Source: Actinorhabdospora filicis
GTDB lineage: Bacteria; Actinomycetota; Actinomycetes; Mycobacteriales; Micromonosporaceae
DNA: 64,000 bases
Assembly: GCF_030269765.1 (NCBI RefSeq)
Contig: NZ_BSTX01000005.1
Location: 150,458 to 214,457, forward strand
Direction: 5' to 3'
In this document: positions 8,346 through 17,330 of the stretch, one piece after another
How positions within the stretch are numbered: the first letter of the stretch is position 1
Layout of the letters: each line of letters starts with the position of its first letter
Position numbers and translations under genes: made by a program
Notes under the pieces: model-generated
Told to the model about the DNA's origin: nothing
What the model saw: the letters and a program-made list of their open reading frames with translations, nothing else
Database searches by the model: none

Positions 8346-8606
8346 ATGTACGGATTCATCTGGCGCAAGTTTCCCGGTCCCTGGCCCGTGAAGCTGGTCG
8401 GCATGCTGGTGCTCTTCGGCGGCCTGGGCGCGCTCCTGTGGTTCTTCGCGTTCCCGAAGCTGGAGCCGCTGCTGCCCTTCGACGACTCGCAGATCGTGCC
8501 CGAGCAGAGCACCGACCCGAACTTCGTGCCGCACGACGAGCCCTCCGACCCGCCGCTGCCCAGTGGCGACCCGGAGAACTCCGGGACGATCCTGCCGGGC
8601 AACTGA
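8346..8606 (+). CDS. Small single-pass membrane protein of the sortase/pknB locus
   Basis: 86 residues. One membrane segment (about 14-36) is flanked by a short basic N-terminus; an acidic, proline-rich extracellular tail of ~50 residues follows. No cysteine or lipobox is present. It starts four bases after the sortase stop, and its TGA overlaps the next ATG (TGATG), so it is translationally coupled to pabA. Small proteins like this occur at this place in related genomes; function unknown. Confidence 0.75.
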   Translation: MYGFIWRKFPGPWPVKLVGMLVLFGGLGALLWFFAFPKLEPLLPFDDSQIVPEQSTDPNFVPHDEPSDPPLPSGDPENSGTILPGN

Positions 8607-9169
8607 TGCCGCGCGTCCTGGTCGTGGACAACCGCGACTCGTTCGTCTACACGATCGTGGACTACCTGCGGTCGCTGGGCGCCGAGTGCGTCGTGCGCCG
8701 CCCGGAGGCCGGGCCGGACGCCGGGGGCTTCGACGGCGTCCTGCTGTCCCCGGGGCCGGGACGCCCGGCCGAGGCGGTCACGTGCCACGAGGTCATCGCC
8801 CGCCACGCGGGCGGCACGCCGATCCTCGGGGTGTGCCTGGGCCACCAGGTCATCGCCGAGGCCTACGGCGCGAGCGTGGTCCGCGCGCCCGAGCCGGTGC
8901 ACGGGGAGACGGCCGTCCTGCGCAATGACGGGACGGGCGTCTTCGCGGGCCTGCCGGGAGAGTTCACGGTGACCCGCTACCACTCCCTGACCGTCGACCC
9001 GGACACCGTGGCCGCGCCGCTGGTGGTCACCGCGACCACCGGCGACGGCGTGGTGATGGGCCTGCGGCACGAGGGGCTGGACGTCGAGGGCGTCCAGTTC
9101 CACCCGGAGGCGGTGCTGAGCGAGCACGGGCACCGGCTGCTCGGCAACTGGCTGGCGCGCCTGTCCTGA
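8606..9169 (+). CDS. pabA: Aminodeoxychorismate/anthranilate synthase glutamine amidotransferase subunit
   Basis: 187 residues, a complete class-I glutamine amidotransferase. The nucleophile is Cys77 in Gly-Val-Cys-Leu-Gly-His-Gln, with His166 and Glu168 in His-Pro-Glu. The N-terminal Val-Asp-Asn-Arg-Asp-Ser-Phe-Val-Tyr is typical of PabA/TrpG. It releases ammonia from glutamine for a PabB- or TrpE-type chorismate partner not in the window. The gene at this locus is annotated trpG in Mycobacterium, and the two functions are hard to separate by sequence. The start overlaps the preceding stop (TGATG). Confidence 0.9.
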   Translation: MPRVLVVDNRDSFVYTIVDYLRSLGAECVVRRPEAGPDAGGFDGVLLSPGPGRPAEAVTCHEVIARHAGGTPILGVCLGHQVIAEAYGASVVRAPEPVHGETAVLRNDGTGVFAGLPGEFTVTRYHSLTVDPDTVAAPLVVTATTGDGVVMGLRHEGLDVEGVQFHPEAVLSEHGHRLLGNWLARLS

Positions 9170-9180
9170 TCCACCGATGC

Positions 9181-9222
9181 GACGAAAGAGGGCGGCCCCC
9201 GAAGGAGCCGCCCTCTTTCGCG
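9181..9222. terminator. Bidirectional terminator between pabA and pknB
   Basis: A perfect 14-bp stem, CGAAAGAGGGCGGC (9183-9196) with GCCGCCCTCTTTCG (9207-9220), and a 10-base loop. It separates two converging genes. TCTTTCG on one side and CTCTTTCG on the other give weak U-tracts in both directions. Confidence 0.85.
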
Positions 9223-9224
9223 TC

Positions 9225-10940
9225 CTACGCGCCGCCGGGCGGCGAGCTTCCGCCGCTGGAGGAGCTGGTGTCGGGCTGCTTCTGGATGGTCAGGGTGATC
9301 CGGGTGTCGGTCGTGTACGACTTGTTCGGGCCCGGGTCCTGGGCGGTGACCGTCCCGGGGGCGGCACCGGCCTTGCTGCCGTCCTGGAAGCCCACGTTGT
9401 TGAAGCCGGCCTCGGACAGCTTGGCGACCGCGTCGTCCTTGGACATGGTGGTCACGTCCGGCAGGTTCTTCATGTTGCCCTTGGAGATCTTGAGGGTGAC
9501 CTCGCTGCCCTCACTGACCGACTGGCCGGGCTTGGGATCGGTGTCGACCACCGTCTCGGCGGGCTTGTCGCTGTCCACCGTGACGAACTTGGGCTTGAGG
9601 CCCAGGGCGATCAGCACCGAGCTGGCGTCGGTCTGGGTCTTGCCGACGATGGTCGCCGGGATCGTCACCATGTTCGGTCCCGCGCCCACCGAGATCGTCA
9701 CCGTCGAACCCTCGTCGGCCTTCTTGCCGCCGTCGGGGTCCTGCTTGACGACGTTGCCCTTGTCCTTGGGATCGGAGGCCACCTGCTGGACGGCGGTCTT
9801 GAACTTCTTCGTCGTCAGCGCCTCCGTGGCCTGCTTCTGCGTCATCCCGACCACCGCCGGGACCGCGACCTGGTCCGGCCCGCGGTTCTGGAGGTAGAGA
9901 CCCAGTGCCAGCGCGAGAGCCGCCGCCACACCGAAGCAGACCAGGGTCCACACCAGCGCGTTCGACTTCTTCTTCTGCGGCTGCGCCACCCGCGCGGCCG
10001 GGGCCACCCGGGTCGCCTCGGACGGCAGGGCCGCCGCGCCGATGATGGCGGTCCGGTCGGCGTCGGCCGAGACCGGCGGGGCCAGGACGGGCCGCCCGGC
10101 CGCCGCGCGCTGGAGGTCGGCGCGCATCTCGCCGGCCGACTGGTAGCGGTTGACCGGGTTCTTCGACAGCGCCTTCATGACGATGGCGTCTATCGCCGGG
10201 GGGACGTCCGGGTTGTGCTCGCTGGGCAGCCGGGGCTGCTCGCGCACGTGCTGGTAGGCCACCGACACCGGGTTGTCGCCGGTGAACGGCGGGTTCCCGG
10301 TCAGCAGCTCGTACAGGACGCAGCCGGTGGCGTACACGTCGGAGCGGGCGTCGACGGTCTCGCCGCGCGCCTGCTCCGGCGACAGGTACTGGGCGGTGCC
10401 GATGACCGCCGAGGTCTGCGTCATCGTCGCCTGGCTGGACGCCATGGCGCGCGCGATGCCGAAGTCCATCACCTTGACGTCGCCGCTGGGGGTCATCATC
10501 ACGTTCCCGGGCTTGATGTCCCGGTGGATGATCTGGTGCTTGTGGCTGAAGTCGAGGGCCGCGCAGATGTCGGCGACGATCTCGCACGACTGCCGGGGCG
10601 GCACCGGGCCCTCGGCGACGATCAGTTCCTTGAGGGTGCGGCCGGGCACGTACTCCATCACGATGTACGGGACCGGCGTGACCGCGCCGGGCTCCAGCTG
10701 CTCGCCGGTGTCGTACACGGCCACGATCGCGGGGTGGTTCAGGGACGCGGCGTTCTGCGCCTCGCGCCGGAACCTGGTCTGGAACGTGACGTCCCGGGCC
10801 AGGTCCGTGCGGAGCATCTTGACCGCGACGTCACGGCCTAGGCGGGTGTCGAGCCCCCGGTGCACCTCGGCCATGCCCCCGTATCCGAGGATCTCGCCGA
10901 TCTCATACCTGCCGCCCAAAAGGCGGGCCTGCGCCGTCAT
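9225..10940 (-). CDS. pknB: Ser/Thr protein kinase PknB with PASTA domains
   Basis: 571 residues. The kinase domain is ~12-280: glycine loop Gly-Tyr-Gly-Gly-Met, Lys41, His-Arg-Asp 139-141, Asp-Phe-Gly 159-161. The activation loop holds Thr172/174/176 (Thr-Met-Thr-Gln-Thr), equivalent to the autophosphorylated threonines of mycobacterial PknB. A basic juxtamembrane stretch, a membrane segment (~328-350) and three extracellular PASTA units (from ~357) follow; PASTA units bind muropeptides/lipid II. It is the last gene of the fhaA-fhaB-pstP-rodA-pbpA-pknA-pknB operon. The start at 10940 leaves only 17 bases after pknA's stop. The Ser-rich C-terminal tail is low complexity. Confidence 0.97.
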   Translation of the reverse strand: MTAQARLLGGRYEIGEILGYGGMAEVHRGLDTRLGRDVAVKMLRTDLARDVTFQTRFRREAQNAASLNHPAIVAVYDTGEQLEPGAVTPVPYIVMEYVPGRTLKELIVAEGPVPPRQSCEIVADICAALDFSHKHQIIHRDIKPGNVMMTPSGDVKVMDFGIARAMASSQATMTQTSAVIGTAQYLSPEQARGETVDARSDVYATGCVLYELLTGNPPFTGDNPVSVAYQHVREQPRLPSEHNPDVPPAIDAIVMKALSKNPVNRYQSAGEMRADLQRAAAGRPVLAPPVSADADRTAIIGAAALPSEATRVAPAARVAQPQKKKSNALVWTLVCFGVAAALALALGLYLQNRGPDQVAVPAVVGMTQKQATEALTTKKFKTAVQQVASDPKDKGNVVKQDPDGGKKADEGSTVTISVGAGPNMVTIPATIVGKTQTDASSVLIALGLKPKFVTVDSDKPAETVVDTDPKPGQSVSEGSEVTLKISKGNMKNLPDVTTMSKDDAVAKLSEAGFNNVGFQDGSKAGAAPGTVTAQDPGPNKSYTTDTRITLTIQKQPDTSSSSGGSSPPGGA

Positions 10941-10957
10941 GTCGAAAGATTCCTTGC

Positions 10958-12370
10958 CTAATTGGCGTCGCTTAGGTGGTTCTTGGGGCAGAGAAGGCCC
11001 GTGCACTTCCCGGGCGAGGTCCCCTGGCTGGGGTTGCCGCCGCCATCGGGTTTCTTCAGGCTCAGTGTGAGGATGATCTGCTGGGTTTTCGGGATGTTCC
11101 CACCACTCGGATTGATTTCAGACACCCACTGGCCGCTGCCCTGCGTCACGATGTTCGTGAAGCCCCGGCCTCGCAATGTGTCCTCCACCTCCTTGCGCTT
11201 CTTCCCGATGAATTCGTCCCGGTTGATGGGCGCGGTGTCCCCATTGTTCCCCGACGAAGTGCTCTGTGTGGGCTGGTTGCCGTCACCTCCCGCGGAGGGC
11301 GTGTCGCTCCCCCCGCCGTTGGCCACGGCGAAGATGATCCCGCCCACGATCAGCACCAGCGCCAGGGCGCCGGCACCGATCATCGCGTACAAACCAACAC
11401 GTTTCGACGACGCCTTCGGTGGCGGCAGGGGCATGCCGATCTTCGTGGCGTCGTGGTCGAGGCCGCGTCCGGGCGGGGCCGAGACGGTGGCCGCGTACGC
11501 TCCGCCGCTCACCGGGGACGCCGGGACGGGCGAGGTCGCCTGGTCCCCGGCGGCCGCGCGGGCCGCGGCGGCGAATTCGGCGGCGTCGCCGAAGCGCCTG
11601 GACGGGTCCTTCTCCATCGCCCGGTGCACGACGGCCAGCACGTTCGCCGGGACGTCGTCGGGCAGCGGGGGAGGCGTGTCGCGCGCGTGCCGCATCGCCA
11701 GTTCGAGCGGGTTGTCGCTGTCCCAGGGCCGCCGTCCGGCCAGGCACTGGTAGGCGACCACGCCGAGCGAGTACTGGTCGGACAGGGGCGTGGCGGGCAG
11801 CCCGTTGGCCTGCTCGGGGGAGATGTAGGCGGCGGTGCCCAGCACCGAGCCGGCCATGGTCAGGTTCGTCGACTGCGCGCTGCGGGCGATGCCGAAGTCG
11901 GTGAGCAGGACGGTGCCATTGGGCTTGACCATGAGGTTGCCCGGCTTGACGTCCCGGTGGATGATCCCGGCCTGGTGCGCCTCGTGCAGGGCCTCGGCGG
12001 CCTGCGCGAGCAGCACCATCGTCTGCGTGGGCGACAGGCGTCCCTGGTCCTGGAGGACGCGGGAGAGCGCCTGGCCCTCGATGAACTCCATGACCAGGTA
12101 GGCGGCGTGGCCGCCGCCTTCGAGCGGGGACTCGCCGTAGTCGTAGACCCGGACGACGTTGTGGTGGGACAGGGTGGCGACGACGCGCGCCTCGCCCCGG
12201 AACCGCTCGGCGAAGCCGGGGTCCTCCATGAGCGACGGAAGCAGGATCTTGACCGCGACGGTGCGGCCCAGCACGGAGTCGGTGGCCTTCCACACGTCAC
12301 CCATGCCGCCCGACGCGATCCGCGAATCGAGCCGGTACCGGCCACCGAGCGTGGTGCCCGGACTCAACAT
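10958..12370 (-). CDS. pknA: Ser/Thr protein kinase PknA-like, with one PASTA-like unit
   Basis: 470 residues. The kinase domain is ~10-275, with Lys41, His-Arg-Asp 138-140 and Asp-Phe-Gly 158-160. A Pro/Ala linker is followed by a membrane segment (~325-350), a Ser/Thr/Gly-rich stretch and a single PASTA-like module (~385-440). The module is an addition relative to mycobacterial PknA, which lacks PASTA. The extreme C-terminus holds two cysteines (Cys-Thr-Gly-Leu-Leu-Cys) that could form a disulfide outside the cell. GGGGAGGAA lies just before the ATG. It probably acts with PknB on growth and division targets. Confidence 0.94.
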   Translation of the reverse strand: MLSPGTTLGGRYRLDSRIASGGMGDVWKATDSVLGRTVAVKILLPSLMEDPGFAERFRGEARVVATLSHHNVVRVYDYGESPLEGGGHAAYLVMEFIEGQALSRVLQDQGRLSPTQTMVLLAQAAEALHEAHQAGIIHRDVKPGNLMVKPNGTVLLTDFGIARSAQSTNLTMAGSVLGTAAYISPEQANGLPATPLSDQYSLGVVAYQCLAGRRPWDSDNPLELAMRHARDTPPPLPDDVPANVLAVVHRAMEKDPSRRFGDAAEFAAAARAAAGDQATSPVPASPVSGGAYAATVSAPPGRGLDHDATKIGMPLPPPKASSKRVGLYAMIGAGALALVLIVGGIIFAVANGGGSDTPSAGGDGNQPTQSTSSGNNGDTAPINRDEFIGKKRKEVEDTLRGRGFTNIVTQGSGQWVSEINPSGGNIPKTQQIILTLSLKKPDGGGNPSQGTSPGKCTGLLCPKNHLSDAN

Positions 12371-12475
12371 TTCGTTCCTCCCCTGGGCGGTGTCATCTTC
12401 GATGTGCGGGACGGGCGGATCTCGCCCGCTCCACGTCGTGCGCGCCGGTGGCGCGCGTCCCCGTCGTCATGGTCG

Positions 12476-13921
12476 TCACTTACCCAGCTGGGCCTTCATG
12501 ACCTCACCGGCGATCCTGGTGGCCTCGCTGGAGCCACCCTCACCGGGGGAGTCCAGGAACACCGCGACGGCGATGGCGGGCTTGCCGTCCGAACCCATCG
12601 CGTATCCAGTGAACCACCCGTGCTCGGGCACGCCCGGGCCGTGCTCGGCGGTGCCGGTCTTGCCACCCACCGTCACGCCCTGGATCTGGGCCTTCTTGCC
12701 GGTGCCGTTGGCGCCGTTGACCACCTCGAACATCATCTTCTGCAGCTCGGTGGCGGTGCTGGAGCTGATCGACTGGTTCAGCTTGCTGGCGGTGGTGCGC
12801 TCCAGCGTGGTCTGGTCGGGTGCCTGGAGCTCCTTGATCAGGTGCGGCTCCATGCGCGCCCCGCCGTTGGCGATGGTCGCCGAGACCATCGCCATCTCGA
12901 AGGGTGTCGCGGCCACCTCGTTCTGGCCGATGCAGGACTGCGCCAGCGTGGGCGGGTCGGGCATCTCGCCGGTCTTGGACGCGATCACGTTCAGCGGCGT
13001 CGTGTAGGTCTCGCCGAAGCCGAACTTGGCGGCGGTCTCCTTGAGCTGGTTCGCGCCGATCTTGTCCACGCACAGGCGCGCGAAGGTGGTGTTGCAGGAG
13101 CGGGCCAGCGCCTCCTTGAGCGGCAGCTCCGCCTCGGGGCACTGGTTATTGGAGTTCTTGATGACGTGCGAGGTCTGCGGGGGCGTGTAGGAGTTGCCCG
13201 CCGGGACCATCGTGTCGGCGGTGTAGCCGCCCATCTCCAGCAGCGCCGCCGAGACGACGACCTTGAAGGTCGAGCCGGGCGGGTAGAAGTCCTGCGCGGC
13301 GTGGTCCAGCATCGGGTTGCCCGGCGTGTCCTTGTACTCGGTGATCTTCGCGGTGACCTCGGTGGTGTCGTGCGAGGCCAGCGGGTTGGGATCGTAGGAC
13401 GGCGAGCTGTACTGCCCCAGGATCGCCCCGGTCTGCGGGTCGAAGGCCACCGCGGCGCCCTTCTTCCCGTTGATCCCCTTGGCCATGGCCTCCTGGACCT
13501 TCGGGTTGACCGAGAGGATCACGTTGCCGCCCGACTGCTCCTTGCCGGAGAAGATGTCGGTGAGCCGGTTGACGAACAGGCGGTCGTCGGTGCCGGCCAG
13601 GATCTCGTTCTCGGCGGCCTCGATGCCCGAGGCGCCGTAGTCGAGGGACTTGTAGCCGGTCAGGTTCGCGTACAGCGGGCCGTTGGCGTAGGTGCGCAGG
13701 TACTTCAGCTCGCCGTCGGTGGCCACGCTGGTGGCGATCGCCTCGCGGTCGGCGAGGATCGCGCCGCGCTGGCTGGAGTACTCCGCGATCCGGGTGCGCG
13801 TGTTCCTGGGGTGGTTGGTGTAGAAGTCGTTCTGGAAGAACTGGAGCCAGGTCAGGTTCCCGATGAGCAGGACGAACAGTCCGATCGAGACCATGAGGAC
13901 GTGCCGCATGGGGGCGTTCAC
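12476..13921 (-). CDS. pbpA: Penicillin-binding protein 2-type transpeptidase (PbpA)
   Basis: 481 residues. An N-terminal membrane anchor (~8-26) is followed by a dimerisation-like domain and the transpeptidase domain. The nucleophile motif is Ser217-Thr-Phe-Lys220, with Ser275-Cys-Asn277 and Lys421-Thr-Gly-Thr424. The GTG start overlaps the rodA stop by four bases (GTGA), so translation is coupled. A start at the Met five codons in is possible. PbpA cross-links the glycan made by the SEDS protein RodA encoded immediately upstream. Confidence 0.95.
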   Translation of the reverse strand: MNAPMRHVLMVSIGLFVLLIGNLTWLQFFQNDFYTNHPRNTRTRIAEYSSQRGAILADREAIATSVATDGELKYLRTYANGPLYANLTGYKSLDYGASGIEAAENEILAGTDDRLFVNRLTDIFSGKEQSGGNVILSVNPKVQEAMAKGINGKKGAAVAFDPQTGAILGQYSSPSYDPNPLASHDTTEVTAKITEYKDTPGNPMLDHAAQDFYPPGSTFKVVVSAALLEMGGYTADTMVPAGNSYTPPQTSHVIKNSNNQCPEAELPLKEALARSCNTTFARLCVDKIGANQLKETAAKFGFGETYTTPLNVIASKTGEMPDPPTLAQSCIGQNEVAATPFEMAMVSATIANGGARMEPHLIKELQAPDQTTLERTTASKLNQSISSSTATELQKMMFEVVNGANGTGKKAQIQGVTVGGKTGTAEHGPGVPEHGWFTGYAMGSDGKPAIAVAVFLDSPGEGGSSEATRIAGEVMKAQLGK

Positions 13922-15402
13922 AGCTTGATCACCTCCGTCGGCGCGTGGTCGAGTCGATCCGGCTTGGCGGGTCCGCCGCCGGTGCCGGGCGCGGTCACCC
14001 CGGGGGGCGGGGGCCTGCGGGACGTGTCCGAGATCCGGATGAGGAGCGCGATCACGATCCAGTTGGCGACCAGCGAGGATCCACCGTACGAGAGGAACGG
14101 CGTCGTCAGACCCGTCAGTGGGATCAGCTTGGTCACACCACCCACGATGACGAACACCTGCAACCCCATCGTGAACGCGGCTCCGGCGGCCAGCAGCTTG
14201 CCGAAGGCGTCCCGGACGGTCAGCCCGACCTTGAGGCCGCGCGCGATGATGACCAGGTAGACCAGCAGCATCGCGGTGAGGCCGACCAGGCCGATCTCCT
14301 CGCCGAACCCGGCGATGATGAAGTCGGAGGAGGCGTAGGGGACCTTCTCGGGCTGGCCCTGGCCGGGTCCGGCGCCGAAGAGGCCGCCGGTGCCCATGCC
14401 CAGCAGGCCCTGGACGAGCTGGTAGCTCTCGTTCTCGGCGTAGGGCCACGGGTCGGACCAGATCATCACGCGCAGCTGGAGGTTGCTGAACAGCGTGTGC
14501 GCCAGCACGGCCGCCCCGGCGAACAGGCTCAGGCCGATGAGGATCCAGCTGGTGCGCTGGGTGGCGATGTAGAGCATCGACACGAACAGGCCGAAGTACA
14601 TCAGCGAGGTGCCCAGGTCGCGTTCGAAGACCAGGATCAGGATCGCCGCGCCCCACACCACGAGCACGGGGATGAGGTCGCGTCCGCGCGGGAAGACCAT
14701 GCCGAAGATCCGGCGGCCCTCCAGGGACAGCACCTCCCGCTTGCGCACGAGGTAGTAGGAGAAGAAGCAGAGCAGCAGGAGCTTGGCGAACTCCGAGGGC
14801 TGGATGGAGAAGGCGCCCAGCCGGATCCACAGCTTCGAGCCGTTCACCTCGGAGATGGAGGCCGGCAGGATCGCGGGCAGCGCGACCAGCACCAGCCCGG
14901 CCAGGCCGAGGGTGTAGGCGTAGCGGGACAGGATCCGGTGGTCCTTCAGCAGCGCCAGCACCAGCCCGAACAGCACCAGCGCGCCCAGGACGTAGAAGTA
15001 CTGGCGGATGCCCTGACCGGCGAACAGCGGGAAGTCGATGCGCCCGGCGGCGGTGGTCAGCTCCGGCTCGTCGATCCCGTTGTACGGGTCGGGGACCAGG
15101 TCCAGCCGCCGCAGGAACACCACGCCCATGCCGGTGAGCAGCGCGGCGGCCGGCAGGAGGACCGGGTCGGCGTAGGGCGCCCACGCCCGCACCGCCACGT
15201 GCGCGGCGAGGAACGGGATGGCCAGCAGCAGCGGCAGCGTGAACACCGAGCTGGTGACCTGCTTGGTCAGCGCGATGTCGGCGGCCGCGTAGAAGCCCAT
15301 GATGATGACCAGGCCCAGCAGCAGGAGCATCAGCTCCGTGTTGCGTCTGGTGCGTCCCCTCGGCTGCGCGGTCGCGGACGGGACGGACGCCGTGGCGCTC
15401 AT
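13918..15402 (-). CDS. rodA: SEDS-family peptidoglycan glycosyltransferase RodA/FtsW
   Basis: 494 residues with about 12 membrane segments. SEDS hallmarks are visible: Gln-Pro-Ser-Glu-Phe-Ala-Lys near mid-protein and a Trp-Pro-Tyr-Ala-Glu-Asn-Glu-Ser-Tyr-Gln loop. The start at 15402 is preferred because GGGGGAG stands five bases upstream; an upstream ATG at 15420 would add six residues. Together with PbpA it forms the polymerase/transpeptidase pair for wall extension. Coupled to pbpA by a 4-base overlap. Confidence 0.95.
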   Translation of the reverse strand: MSATASVPSATAQPRGRTRRNTELMLLLLGLVIIMGFYAAADIALTKQVTSSVFTLPLLLAIPFLAAHVAVRAWAPYADPVLLPAAALLTGMGVVFLRRLDLVPDPYNGIDEPELTTAAGRIDFPLFAGQGIRQYFYVLGALVLFGLVLALLKDHRILSRYAYTLGLAGLVLVALPAILPASISEVNGSKLWIRLGAFSIQPSEFAKLLLLCFFSYYLVRKREVLSLEGRRIFGMVFPRGRDLIPVLVVWGAAILILVFERDLGTSLMYFGLFVSMLYIATQRTSWILIGLSLFAGAAVLAHTLFSNLQLRVMIWSDPWPYAENESYQLVQGLLGMGTGGLFGAGPGQGQPEKVPYASSDFIIAGFGEEIGLVGLTAMLLVYLVIIARGLKVGLTVRDAFGKLLAAGAAFTMGLQVFVIVGGVTKLIPLTGLTTPFLSYGGSSLVANWIVIALLIRISDTSRRPPPPGVTAPGTGGGPAKPDRLDHAPTEVIKL

Positions 15403-15528
15403 CGGGCTCCCCCACTCCATATGGCGCGTCGCCGGGCGTGTCCGCCCGGCGACCGAGGGTGATGACGGTTGCGGCCGCCGTCCCGTGGCACGCGGAACCC
15501 ACCGGGGTCCAGGCCCGGGACGACGGAA

Positions 15529-16851
15529 CTAATCACCGTGTCGGCAGTTCTCTTGCGTGGGCGGCGGGGCCGAGGCCGACGGGTCCGGCGAGGGCGACGA
15601 CGTTCCCGAGGAGGGCGAGGACGTCGGGCACAGCGGGAGCAGGTTGGTGTTGCTCGGGTCGGTCGAGGTGAGCTCGGCCAGGATCTCCCGCGCCTTGGTC
15701 AGGCTGTCGGCGCTGATGCCCTTCTCCACGTTGGCGCGCGCGACCTCGTTGAGGTCGGCGACGCGGGTGGCGCTCTCCATTTCGAGCTTGGAGAAGGACA
15801 GGCCCGCGATCGTGCCGGGGACGCCCCGGAAGATCGCCACGTGCCCGGAGGGGGCCGCGCCCACGTAGTACTGGGACTGCACGTACAGGTAGCCGCCGGT
15901 GGCCAGGACGCCCAGGGCGAGCACGACGACGAGCGTCCACAGCAGAGTGCGCCGCTTGGAGCGCCGGGGCGGCTCGTTGTCGTCGTCCTCCACGGCGGCC
16001 TCGTCGCGGGGGCCGCCGGTGGCGGCGCGCGCGGCGGCCGCGCGGGCGGCGGGCGAGGACGGGTCGGCGGAGGTGACGCTTCCGCGGTCGCGCGCGGCGG
16101 CGCCGCCCACGATGGGGCGTCCCTCGACGATGTCGGCGTCGGTGACGTCGGCGACGATCACGGTGATGTTGTCGGGGCCGCCGCCGCGCAGCGCGAGCTG
16201 CACGAGCCGTTCGGTGGCCTCGCCGGGGTCGGCGAACTCGCGGAGGGTCTGCGCGATCGTCTCGTCGCTGACCACGCCGGAGAGCCCGTCGGAGCACAGG
16301 AGGTAGCGGTCGCCGGGGTGCGGGTCGAAGGTCTCGGCGACGGGGTCCAGTTCGCCGGTGCCGAGCGCGCGCATGATCAGCGAGCGCTGCGGGTGGACCG
16401 ACGCCTCCTCCGGGGTGATGCGGCCTTCGTCCACGAGCATCTGGACGTAGGTGTCGTCACGCGTGATCTGGGTGAGGATCCCGCCGCGGTAGCGGTAGGC
16501 TCGGGAGTCCCCGATGTTGATCATGCCGATGGTGGAGCCGCCGAACAGGAAGGCGACCAGGGTCGTGCCCATGCCCTCCATGTGCGGGTTCTCGTCGACG
16601 GTCGCGCGGATGCGGTCGTTGGCCTCAAGCGCGGCGTCGGAGAGCGCGTCGGCGAGATTGCCTCGCGGCACGTCCTCGTCCAGGGTGGACAGAGTGGCGA
16701 TGGCGATGTTGCTGGCGACGTCACCGGCGGCCATGCCGCCCATGCCGTCGGCGACGGCCAACAGCCTCGGTCCGGCGTACACCGAGTCCTGGTTGCCGTC
16801 GCGAATCAGGCCGCGATCGGATTTCGCGGCGTATCGCAGAGTCAATGTCAT
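15529..16851 (-). CDS. pstP: PP2C-type Ser/Thr phosphatase PstP
   Basis: 440 residues. The PP2C catalytic domain (~1-240) has Asp22 near Gly-Asn-Gln-Asp-Ser, Asp-Gly-Met-Gly-Gly 35-39, Gly-Asp-Ser-Arg-Ala-Tyr, Ser-Asp-Gly-Leu-Ser-Gly and Gly-Gly-Pro-Asp-Asn-Ile-Thr-Val. A ~60-residue Ala/Arg-rich linker, a membrane segment (~300-325) and an extracellular domain of ~115 residues ending in a Pro/Ser-rich tail follow. It removes phosphates added by PknA/PknB. Its ATG overlaps the fhaB stop (ATGA). Confidence 0.95.
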   Translation of the reverse strand: MTLTLRYAAKSDRGLIRDGNQDSVYAGPRLLAVADGMGGMAAGDVASNIAIATLSTLDEDVPRGNLADALSDAALEANDRIRATVDENPHMEGMGTTLVAFLFGGSTIGMINIGDSRAYRYRGGILTQITRDDTYVQMLVDEGRITPEEASVHPQRSLIMRALGTGELDPVAETFDPHPGDRYLLCSDGLSGVVSDETIAQTLREFADPGEATERLVQLALRGGGPDNITVIVADVTDADIVEGRPIVGGAAARDRGSVTSADPSSPAARAAAARAATGGPRDEAAVEDDDNEPPRRSKRRTLLWTLVVVLALGVLATGGYLYVQSQYYVGAAPSGHVAIFRGVPGTIAGLSFSKLEMESATRVADLNEVARANVEKGISADSLTKAREILAELTSTDPSNTNLLPLCPTSSPSSGTSSPSPDPSASAPPPTQENCRHGD

Positions 16852-17315
16852 GGGCGCAGCTCGAAACTGGTGCGGCCGATCCGGATCGGAACACCGAGGG
16901 GAACGGGAGTTGGTCCGCTGACCTTAGCGCGATCCAGGTATGTGCCGTTGGTCGAGTTGAGGTCCTCCAGGTACCACTCGCCCTCCCGCGGCACCAGGCG
17001 CGCGTGGCGGCTGGACGCGTAGTCATCGGTGATGACCAGAGTGGAGTCGGGCGCGCGGCCCATGGTGATGGGCGCGCCTTCGAGGAGGATGGATCGTCCC
17101 TTCAGCTCGCCGCCGGTCACCACGAGGTGGCGCGCGACGCGAGGCGCCCGCCGCCCGCCGGGCGGTGACCCGACCGACGGGGGCGCGGCCACGACCTTCC
17201 CCGCGCGGCTGGCCGCGTAGGCGTCGTTGCGGATCGTGCGCACGACGGCGAAGACGAAGACCCACAGGAGCAACAGGAAGCCGAAACGGGTGACCGTGAA
17301 GACGATCTCGGGCAC
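16848..17315 (-). CDS. fhaB: FHA-domain protein FhaB (FipA)
   Basis: 155 residues. One N-terminal membrane segment (~5-25) precedes a short linker and a C-terminal FHA domain (~62-155) with Met-Gly-Arg-Ala-Pro-Asp-Ser, Ser-Ser-Arg-His-Ala and Asn-Ser-Thr-Asn-Gly-Thr, the residues that read phosphothreonine. In mycobacteria the orthologue is phosphorylated by the linked kinases and helps division. Second gene of the operon; 15 bases separate it from fhaA. Confidence 0.94.
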   Translation of the reverse strand: MPEIVFTVTRFGFLLLLWVFVFAVVRTIRNDAYAASRAGKVVAAPPSVGSPPGGRRAPRVARHLVVTGGELKGRSILLEGAPITMGRAPDSTLVITDDYASSRHARLVPREGEWYLEDLNSTNGTYLDRAKVSGPTPVPLGVPIRIGRTSFELRP

Positions 17316-17330
17316 GTCCTGGTCTCCGCT

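Noticed and set aside
10976..14260. Open frame of over 1,000 codons on the plus strand opposite pknA and pbpA
   Set aside because: It mirrors the codon structure of the genes on the other strand, is Gly/Arg/Val low-complexity and shows no domain. This is a GC-bias artefact.
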